DNA of 64,000 bases, taken from positions 3,673,501 through 3,737,500 of the forward strand of contig JADKIW010000001.1 in assembly GCA_016721115.1 (NCBI GenBank), read 5' to 3'. The notes beneath the pieces are model-generated. The model worked only from the letters and a program-made list of their open reading frames with translations, searched no databases and was not told where the DNA came from. This document shows, one piece after another, positions 34,181-40,116 of the stretch. Made by a program: the position numbers and the translations under genes. Source of the DNA: Candidatus Defluviilinea proxima (lineage in GTDB: Bacteria > Chloroflexota > Anaerolineae > Anaerolineales > Villigracilaceae). Every line of letters begins with the position of its first letter. Within the stretch, counting starts at the first letter, position 1.

Positions 34181-34230
34181 GTCCTGAGCGGAGTGAGGAG
34201 CGCTCTTTGCGACGAACGCAGTCGAAGGAC
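34181..34230 (+). repeat. 50-bp palindromic repeat, copy C
   Basis: GTCCTGAGCGGAGTGAGG...GCAGTCGAAGGAC, exactly 50 bp, with ends GTCCT/AGGAC complementary. It lies just upstream of the ABC half gene at 32373-34169. Confidence 0.9.
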
Positions 34231-34265
34231 AATGCTTTATGTAAGCAAATTATTTTCCTTATGCA

Positions 34266-34295
34266 CGCTTCGACTTCGCTACGCTCCGCTCAGCG
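34266..34295 (-). repeat. Short palindromic repeat, copy D (inverted)
   Basis: Read on the minus strand, CGCTGAGCGGAGCG then TAGCGAAGTCGAAGCG: a shorter member (30 bp) of the same family, in the opposite orientation to copies C and E. It encodes the last codons and stop of the GIY-YIG gene. Confidence 0.8.
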
Positions 34296-34613
34296 AGGAG
34301 TATTCTTTTTAACTTCTTCTCTTCTTTTTCTTTCTACTTTCACAATTTCATGAATTCCATCAAGGTCGCCACGAATGAGCGCTTGCTTCTTTGCACGACT
34401 CCAACCTTTGATCTGCCGTTCCCATCGCAAGGCATCGTAATAATGTTGCGTCTCTTCAGAAGTCCAAACCAACTTCACAGGTCTACGAGAATACGTATAC
34501 GCGGAAGGTTCAACACCTTCTTGATGTTGCCACAATCTCTTATTAATATCGTCCGTGCTTCCTGTGTAGTAGGAGCCATCAGAACATTCGAGGATGTAGA
34601 CAAGATAAGGCAT
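34290..34613 (-). CDS. GIY-YIG nuclease-domain protein
   Basis: About 107 residues. PYLVYILECSDGSYYTGSTDDINKRL shows the GIY-YIG pair as VYI...YTG, with the catalytic Arg-like position in NKRLWQHQEG, and the GVEPSAYTYSRRPVKLVW region and ERQIKGWSRAKKQALI typical of the small UPF0213/YhbQ-like clade. These are single-domain DNA nucleases of unclear role. ATG 34613 is chosen because the frame upstream only translates a palindromic repeat. Repeats lie on both sides (34627-34676; 34181-34230; 34266-34295), and the last codons are inside one. The gene separates two ABC halves that are adjacent in the paralogous pair, so it looks inserted. Confidence 0.87.
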   Translation of the reverse strand: MPYLVYILECSDGSYYTGSTDDINKRLWQHQEGVEPSAYTYSRRPVKLVWTSEETQHYYDALRWERQIKGWSRAKKQALIRGDLDGIHEIVKVERKRREEVKKNTPR

Positions 34614-34626
34614 AAAAGTCTTCTCC

Positions 34627-34676
34627 GTCCTGAGCGGAACGAGGAGCGGTCGTTGCGACAAGTGCAGTCGAAGGAC
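34627..34676 (+). repeat. 50-bp palindromic repeat, copy E
   Basis: GTCCTGAGCGGAACGAGG...GCAGTCGAAGGAC, exactly 50 bp, ends GTCCT/AGGAC. It lies 14 nt upstream of the GIY-YIG start codon and matches copy C in length and orientation with scattered changes in the middle. Confidence 0.9.
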
Positions 34677-34740
34677 ATGTTTCAATCAAACTTTAACTCT
34701 CCTGGTTACGCACTCTTCGGGTACGATGTCAACGAGGAAA

Positions 34741-36537
34741 CTACAACTCATGCTCCTTCTTTATATCTACTTCCTCTTCCTGTATATCTTCCATCTCCTC
34801 TGCAAACTTCACGTGATCCACCAATTGCAGATCATGGATTTCTTTATACAGCCCACCAGCCTTGAGCAGGTCATCGTGTGTGCCGCGTTCGACGATATGG
34901 CCTTTATCCATCACGAGGATCATATCTGCGCGGCGCACTGTGCTCAGACGGTGCGCGATCACAAACGTGGTTCGGCCTTCCATCAAGTTATCCAGCGCGG
35001 CTTGGATCAACTTTTCAGTTTGTGTGTCCACTGATGACGTCGAATCATCCAAGATCAAAATGCGTGGGTTCATTAACAGCGCACGCGCAATTGCCACACG
35101 TTGACGTTGCCCACCAGAAAGCGTCACACCGCGTTCACCGACAATCGTGTCATATCCCTTCGGAAAACCTTCAATGAATTCGTGCGCCTGTGCGGCTTTG
35201 GCGGCGGCGATCACTTCATCCATCGTCGCACTGGGGCGACCATACGCGATATTCGCTTTGATCGTATCCGAGAACAGCAATGAGGTCTGCAACACAATGC
35301 CGATCTGCCTGCGCAACGTCACCAAGTCCACACTGCGGACGTTGTGCCCATCCACATACACTTCGCCTTCGGTCACATCGTAAAAGCGCGGGATAAGATT
35401 TACAAGCGACGTTTTTCCCGAACCCGTTTGCCCGATCAATGCGACAATGCGATTCGGCTCGACCTTCAAGCTGATCCCGTTTAACGAGGCTGTTTTCTCA
35501 TCTTTATACTTCAACTCCACATCTTTGAATTCCACTTCACCGCGCAAGGTATCAAGCTTAATCGCGTCTTTCGGCGTATGAATCTCTGGATGCGTATCCA
35601 ACACTTCGAACACACGTTGTGCGCCCGCCGCAGCTTCACCACCCGCATTGACGAGTCCCGTCAACTGCTGAGCTGGTTCGGCCATCATTAAGATGTAAGC
35701 GTTGAATGCAACGATCGCGCCAACCGTCAATGTCCCATCCATGACCATTTGCCCACCAAACCAAAGAATGAGGATGGTGCTGATGGAGATCAACCAGTTG
35801 GTGGTCGGCATGATCTTCGACCATTCGTCAATGACATGAACCCAGGTCTTGAACACTTCCTTGTTAGCCGATTCAAACCGCTTGGTCTCATATTCTTCAC
35901 GTGCAAAAGCTCTCACCACCTGCACACCGACAACGTTTTCCTGCAAACGATTTGAAACTTCACCGATGGCCATATCCACATCAAAGAACAACTTGCCGAT
36001 CTTCGTTCCAAAACTGGAGGTCATTACGATCAACGGGATCATGGGCAACAAAGCGATAACAGCCAGCCGCGCGTTGTCTGTCACCATGATGACCAGAATG
36101 CCGACGGACAAAATGACAAACCGCACCAGGTCTGCCACGGAGCCGCCTGCAAAACGTTCTATCGAACGGACGTCCTCGATACAACGCGAGATGAGTTGTC
36201 CGCTTTGGACATGATCGTGATAGGTGAACGGCAAATGCTGGATGTGGTCATAGACACGATTGCGAAGATCATAGCCAACTCGTGCGGCGATCCACTCAGC
36301 CAGATAGCGATTGCCCAAGTTCAATATTGCTGAACCAAGCCCAAGTCCAAGCAAAAGAAGCGCCGAGCGGATGAGAGCATCTGTTTCGCGACGAGTAAGT
36401 GCATCGTCGATCACAGAACGGATGATGCGAGGCACAAGCAGGCCAAGTCCCGTGAGGATCAGGAGCATCAATAGGGAAGCCAGTATCTGCCAAACGTACG
36501 GCTTAAGAAAGGTACGGATTCGGATTAAATGTTTCAT
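34741..36537 (-). CDS. Heterodimeric ABC multidrug-type exporter, degenerate-site half (second pair)
   Basis: 598 residues: six-helix transmembrane domain and nucleotide-binding domain with Walker A GQTGSGKTS, signature LSGGQRQR, Walker B ILILDDSTSSVD (Asp in place of catalytic Glu) and H-loop VIAHRL. It corresponds to the first gene of the 2335-6082 pair. The C-terminus is acidic (EEMEDIQEEEVDIKKEHEL). It starts 77 nt from the divergent sucC gene; unlike the first pair there is no room for a leader ORF and terminator. The partner half begins 572 nt downstream, past the GIY-YIG insertion. Confidence 0.92.
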   Translation of the reverse strand: MKHLIRIRTFLKPYVWQILASLLMLLILTGLGLLVPRIIRSVIDDALTRRETDALIRSALLLLGLGLGSAILNLGNRYLAEWIAARVGYDLRNRVYDHIQHLPFTYHDHVQSGQLISRCIEDVRSIERFAGGSVADLVRFVILSVGILVIMVTDNARLAVIALLPMIPLIVMTSSFGTKIGKLFFDVDMAIGEVSNRLQENVVGVQVVRAFAREEYETKRFESANKEVFKTWVHVIDEWSKIMPTTNWLISISTILILWFGGQMVMDGTLTVGAIVAFNAYILMMAEPAQQLTGLVNAGGEAAAGAQRVFEVLDTHPEIHTPKDAIKLDTLRGEVEFKDVELKYKDEKTASLNGISLKVEPNRIVALIGQTGSGKTSLVNLIPRFYDVTEGEVYVDGHNVRSVDLVTLRRQIGIVLQTSLLFSDTIKANIAYGRPSATMDEVIAAAKAAQAHEFIEGFPKGYDTIVGERGVTLSGGQRQRVAIARALLMNPRILILDDSTSSVDTQTEKLIQAALDNLMEGRTTFVIAHRLSTVRRADMILVMDKGHIVERGTHDDLLKAGGLYKEIHDLQLVDHVKFAEEMEDIQEEEVDIKKEHEL

Positions 36538-36572
36538 AAGGGGATTGGGAGGATACCATAAAAACCGGGTGG

Positions 36573-36578
36573 TATAAT
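36573..36578 (+). promoter_or_regulatory. -10 box of sucCD
   Basis: Perfect TATAAT 36 nt before the sucC start, in the divergent gap shared with the ABC gene. The -35 region (36550-36555, AGGATA) is poor. Confidence 0.45.
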
Positions 36579-36614
36579 GCCCGTGCTTTTGAAATCCACT
36601 TCAAGGGAAGACGC

Positions 36615-37748
36615 ATGAAACTTCACGAATATCAATCAAAGACAATTTTTTCGAAGTACGGAATTCCCATCCCGAAAGGACGGGTGGCGGCTACCGCTGA
36701 TGAGGCAAAACAAATTGCCGAAGAGTTGGGTGGCCGCGCAGTGATTAAAGCGCAGGTATTGGTTGGTGGACGCGGTAAAGCTGGCGGTGTGAAGGTTGCC
36801 AAAAATTCTGATGAGGCCGCGAATTATGCACAACAGATCCTCGCGATGGAGATCAAAGGTTTACCGGTGCGCAAAGTACTTGTAGATGAAGCCGCCGCGA
36901 TCGCAACCGAGATCTATTTCGCCATTACGAATGATCGCGCCGCAAAGAAGCCGGTCATGATCGCATCGGCCGCAGGCGGTGTGGACATCGAAGAAGTGGC
37001 GGCGAAAACACCTGAGAAGATCATCAAGGTGCACATTGACCCATTGCTTGGCTTGCGCGATTATCAAGCCCGCGACATAGCCGCTTCGATCGATCTGCCG
37101 CGTGAGTTGTGGCGTGACTTTAACAAGATCGCTTCGGCACTGTGGCAGGTGTACAAAGATACAGATGCAGAACTGGCCGAGATCAACCCATTGGTGATCA
37201 CAGGGGATAACAAGTTGGTGGCACTCGATGGCAAGATGCTGATCGACGATAACTCGCTATTCCGCCATGCGGACCTGGCTGAGATCCGCGATATAGATGA
37301 AGAAGCTCCCGCTGAGACGGAAGCTCGTCGTCACGGACTTTCTTTTATCAAGCTCGATGGCAACATCGGATGCATGGTGAACGGCGCAGGTCTCGCGATG
37401 ACCAGCATGGATATCGTCAAGTTGTTCGGCGGCGAACCAGCCAACTTTTTAGATATCGGCGGCGGCGCTGGAGCAGAAAAGGTGGCGGCCGCGATGCGCA
37501 TCATCCTTTCTGACCCAACGGTAAAAGCAGTTCTATTCAATATCTTCGGCGGCATCACCCGCTGTGACGAAGTTGCCCGCGGCATTCTCGTTGCGATGGA
37601 TGAAGTGAAGCCGAAAGTACCGATGGTCGTCCGTCTCGTTGGAACGAATGCAGAAGAGGGACGCAAGTTGCTCGAGAACGCGAACATGATCACAGCAGAA
37701 ACATTGGCAGACGCTGCGAAAAAAGCAGTTGCGGCGGCCAAGGGATAA
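36615..37748 (+). CDS. sucC: Succinate-CoA ligase (ADP/GDP-forming), beta subunit
   Basis: 377 residues. MKLHEYQSKTIFSKYGIPIPKG is the standard start; the ATP-grasp domain follows (VIKAQVLVGGRGKAGGVKVA), with AEINPLVI and the C-terminal CoA-ligase domain (NFLDIGGGAGAEKVAAAMRII, NIFGGITRCDEVARGI). With SucD it interconverts succinyl-CoA and succinate with nucleotide phosphorylation in the tricarboxylic acid cycle, in the cytoplasm. Length is slightly below the usual ~388. AAGGGAAG lies just upstream of ATG 36615. SucD follows after 6 nt. Confidence 0.97.
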   Translation: MKLHEYQSKTIFSKYGIPIPKGRVAATADEAKQIAEELGGRAVIKAQVLVGGRGKAGGVKVAKNSDEAANYAQQILAMEIKGLPVRKVLVDEAAAIATEIYFAITNDRAAKKPVMIASAAGGVDIEEVAAKTPEKIIKVHIDPLLGLRDYQARDIAASIDLPRELWRDFNKIASALWQVYKDTDAELAEINPLVITGDNKLVALDGKMLIDDNSLFRHADLAEIRDIDEEAPAETEARRHGLSFIKLDGNIGCMVNGAGLAMTSMDIVKLFGGEPANFLDIGGGAGAEKVAAAMRIILSDPTVKAVLFNIFGGITRCDEVARGILVAMDEVKPKVPMVVRLVGTNAEEGRKLLENANMITAETLADAAKKAVAAAKG

Positions 37749-37754
37749 TTAACA

Positions 37755-38618
37755 ATGAGCATATTAATCAATAAAGAAACCCGCCTTCTTGTGCAAGGCA
37801 TTACCGGTAACGAGGGCATCTTCCACACCACGCAAATGGTTGCGTATGGAACCAACGTTGTTGCGGGCGTAACACCCGGCAAAGGCGGCGAATGGGTGCT
37901 GGATGGAAAAGTCCCCGTATTTGACTCGGTCAAACTCGCAGTGGATGCGACCGGCGCGAACTGCTCGGTCATCTTCGTCCCTGCCCGCTTCGCACCCGAT
38001 GCGATGTTCGAAGCCGCCGACGCAGGCATTCCCCTCATCGTATGTATCACCGAAGGCGTGCCCGTACAAGATATGATGCGCGTGCGCAATTATATTGATC
38101 AGAAGAAAGTCCGCTTGATCGGCCCCAACTGCCCCGGCATGTTGACGCCCGGCGAATCGAAGGTCGGCATCATCCCCGGCAATATCGCCATCCCCGGCAA
38201 CGTCGGCGTTGTCTCCCGCTCCGGCACATTGACCTATGAAGTGCTCTATGCACTGAAGCAGGTCGGCATGGGTGCATCCACCTGCGTAGGCATCGGCGGT
38301 GACCCGGTCAATGGCACCAACTTCATTGATGTGTTGGAAATGTTCGAACACGATCCGCAAACCGAAAAGGTTGTGTTGATCGGTGAGATCGGCGGGACCG
38401 ACGAAGACAAGGCCGCTGAATACATTGCCGCAAACATGACCAAGCCGGTCGTTTCGTTTATCGCTGGTCAGACCGCTCCTCCCGGAAAACGCATGGGACA
38501 TGCCGGTGCGATCATCGAAGGTAGTGCAGGCAGTGCCGCTGGCAAGGTCAAAGCCCTCGAGGCCGCTGGCGTGAAAGTAGCAAAACACCCGGAAGAAATT
38601 CCGTCGCTTTTGAAGTAA
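37755..38618 (+). CDS. sucD: Succinate-CoA ligase, alpha subunit
   Basis: 287 residues, normal length. MSILINKETRLLVQGITGNEGIFHT opens the CoA-binding Rossmann domain; GPNCPGMLTPGESKVGI and SRSGTLTYEVLYAL follow; the active-site His that is phosphorylated is in KRMGHAGAII. It forms the catalytic complex with SucC. Codon use in the opposite strand gives a long false frame. It ends 10 nt before a 40-bp perfect palindrome that probably terminates the operon. Confidence 0.97.
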   Translation: MSILINKETRLLVQGITGNEGIFHTTQMVAYGTNVVAGVTPGKGGEWVLDGKVPVFDSVKLAVDATGANCSVIFVPARFAPDAMFEAADAGIPLIVCITEGVPVQDMMRVRNYIDQKKVRLIGPNCPGMLTPGESKVGIIPGNIAIPGNVGVVSRSGTLTYEVLYALKQVGMGASTCVGIGGDPVNGTNFIDVLEMFEHDPQTEKVVLIGEIGGTDEDKAAEYIAANMTKPVVSFIAGQTAPPGKRMGHAGAIIEGSAGSAAGKVKALEAAGVKVAKHPEEIPSLLK

Positions 38619-38627
38619 CATCAACCA

Positions 38628-38667
38628 ATAAAAGTAGGGATGGGCAGCTGCCCATCCCTACTTTTAT
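38628..38667. terminator. Perfect 40-bp palindrome after sucD
   Basis: ATAAAAGTAGGGATGGGCAG followed directly by its exact reverse complement, then TTTT. It carries the GTAGGG...CCCTAC core of the intergenic palindrome class and has a T-tract on the sucD side, so it probably ends the sucCD message. Confidence 0.8.
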
Positions 38668-38682
38668 TTTAGGAGAGAAACA

Positions 38683-38712
38683 CGTAGAGCCGTCCATGTG
38701 GACGGCTCTACG
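38683..38712. terminator. Second palindrome between sucD and acpP
   Basis: CGTAGAGCCGTCC-ATGT-GGACGGCTCTACG, a perfect 13-bp stem, 16 nt after the first palindrome and 32 nt beyond the acpP stop on the other strand. Together the two separate convergent genes. Confidence 0.65.
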
Positions 38713-38744
38713 GTTATAATCCTGATAACCCGTTAGGGTAATGA

Positions 38745-38978
38745 CTACTTGTGTGAGTCAATGTAAGCGACGGCATCGCCTACGGAAGTGATCTTCTGCG
38801 CATCATCGTCAGAAATTTCGGTGCCGAACTTGTCTTCAAAAGCCATGATCAGTTCAACAAGGTCGAGAGAATCAGCTTCGAGTTCTTCACGGAAGCGAGC
38901 TTCCATTGTGATCTTTGCCTCATCAGCACCAAGCAAGTCTTTGATAATCGCCTTCACTTCGTTATATGTGTCAGACAT
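38745..38978 (-). CDS. acpP: Acyl carrier protein
   Basis: About 77 residues, all family hallmarks: phosphopantetheine Ser in EADSLDLVELIMAFED (the DSL motif), acidic helix II, and TSVGDAVAYIDSHK at the end. It carries growing acyl chains in fatty acid synthesis after modification by holo-ACP synthase. ATG 38978 has a strong AAAGGAGG upstream. It stands alone with its own near-consensus promoter, not next to other fab genes. Confidence 0.96.
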   Translation of the reverse strand: MSDTYNEVKAIIKDLLGADEAKITMEARFREELEADSLDLVELIMAFEDKFGTEISDDDAQKITSVGDAVAYIDSHK

Positions 38979-39006
38979 TAGAGCCTCCTTTAGTTTTTTC
39001 GTGGCA

Positions 39007-39034
39007 ATTGTACACGGTATAAAAGCCATGTCAA
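39007..39034 (-). promoter_or_regulatory. Promoter of acpP
   Basis: On the minus strand TTGACA (39034-39029, perfect) and TACAAT (39012-39007, 5 of 6) with a 16-bp spacer; start expected near 39000, giving a ~22-nt leader with AAAGGAGG. Confidence 0.8.
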
Positions 39035-39069
39035 GCCAGAGATAATTACAAACACAGGAACACTACCCC

Positions 39070-40116
39070 ATGCCAAAAGTTGCGCCCATAGACCAGCGAA
39101 AAGCCGACCATATCAAGATCAATTTGGAGCAGGATGTCCGCTCTGCGTTGACAACAGGACTAGAGAACTACCACTTCACTCACGAGGCTTTACCCGAGCT
39201 GGACTTAAATCGCATCGACACAACCCTCAACCTGTTCGGTAAACGATTGGCCGCTCCCATTCTGATATCTTCCATGACCGGCGGGACAGAGGAAGCTGGC
39301 GAGATCAATCAGCGACTCGCCGAAGCCGCACAGGAAGTTGGTGTTGCCATGGGAGTTGGAAGTCAACGCGCCGCGCTTGAACATCCCGAACAGACTCTCA
39401 CCTTTTCCATCACACGCAAAGTAGCGCCCGATATTTTATTGTTTGCGAATCTTGGTGCCGTGCAATTCAACTACGGCTACACCATTGACCACTGCCGCCG
39501 CGCCCTGGACATGATCGAAGCCGATGCGCTCATCCTTCATCTGAATCCCTTGCAAGAAGCCGTGCAGGATGCAGGTGATGTGAACTTCGCTGGTCTCGCA
39601 AAGAAGATCGAAGAAGTCTGCAAGGAAATCGAAGTGCCTGTCATTGCAAAAGAAGTTGGCTGGGGCATCTCTGAAAAGACAGCCAAACTCTTAGCCGATT
39701 GCGGAGTTAGCGCCATTGACGTGGCAGGCGCAGGCGGGACAAGTTGGTCCCAAGTGGAAATGCACCGCGCGCCCGACGAATTCACCCGTCAACTCGCCGC
39801 AACATTCGTTGGCTGGGGCATCCCCACATCTGATTCCATTTTGAATGTCAAGAAAGCCGTCCCCGATATGACGATCTTCGCCAGCGGCGGCATCAAAGAC
39901 GGACTCGACATCGCCAAGTGCATCGCCCTCGGCGCAACACTCGGCGGCATGGCAGGTCAATTCTTAAAAGCTGCAGCAGTTTCAACAGAGAAAGCGGTTG
40001 AAATGATGAAGCTGACGAAGAGACAGATTGAAGTGACAATGTTTGCGGCGGGAGTTGAAAAGTTGGAAAGTTTGAAGAATGAGAAATTAGTTAATTATTC
40101 GGAGTCGTTCAGATGA
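39070..40116 (+). CDS. fni: Isopentenyl-diphosphate delta-isomerase, type 2 (FMN-dependent)
   Basis: 348 residues. RKADHIKINLEQDV opening, SSMTGGTEEAGEIN, MGVGSQRAALE, FANLGAVQFNYGY, DALILHLNPLQEAVQDAGD (substrate loop with the acidic pair), VIAKEVGWGIS, DVAGAGGTSW and IFASGGIKDGLDIAKCIALGA (FMN-binding barrel end) are all present. It interconverts isopentenyl and dimethylallyl diphosphate, feeding the polyprenyl synthase encoded at 47232. Type 2 enzymes need reduced FMN and magnesium. The stop overlaps the next start as ATGA, coupling it to an LRR-GTPase-TIR gene. Confidence 0.96.
   Translation: MPKVAPIDQRKADHIKINLEQDVRSALTTGLENYHFTHEALPELDLNRIDTTLNLFGKRLAAPILISSMTGGTEEAGEINQRLAEAAQEVGVAMGVGSQRAALEHPEQTLTFSITRKVAPDILLFANLGAVQFNYGYTIDHCRRALDMIEADALILHLNPLQEAVQDAGDVNFAGLAKKIEEVCKEIEVPVIAKEVGWGISEKTAKLLADCGVSAIDVAGAGGTSWSQVEMHRAPDEFTRQLAATFVGWGIPTSDSILNVKKAVPDMTIFASGGIKDGLDIAKCIALGATLGGMAGQFLKAAAVSTEKAVEMMKLTKRQIEVTMFAAGVEKLESLKNEKLVNYSESFR

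Noticed and set aside
34614..34685. Longer N-terminus for the GIY-YIG gene
   Set aside because: The added residues are only a translation of palindromic repeat copy E; ATG 34613 begins the conserved domain.
37764..38624. Long minus-strand open frame (about 286 codons) opposite sucD
   Set aside because: It mirrors sucD codons, has no family motif or ribosome site, and its composition (His/Asp/Gly-rich) is that of an antisense frame. The same applies to 37331-38089.
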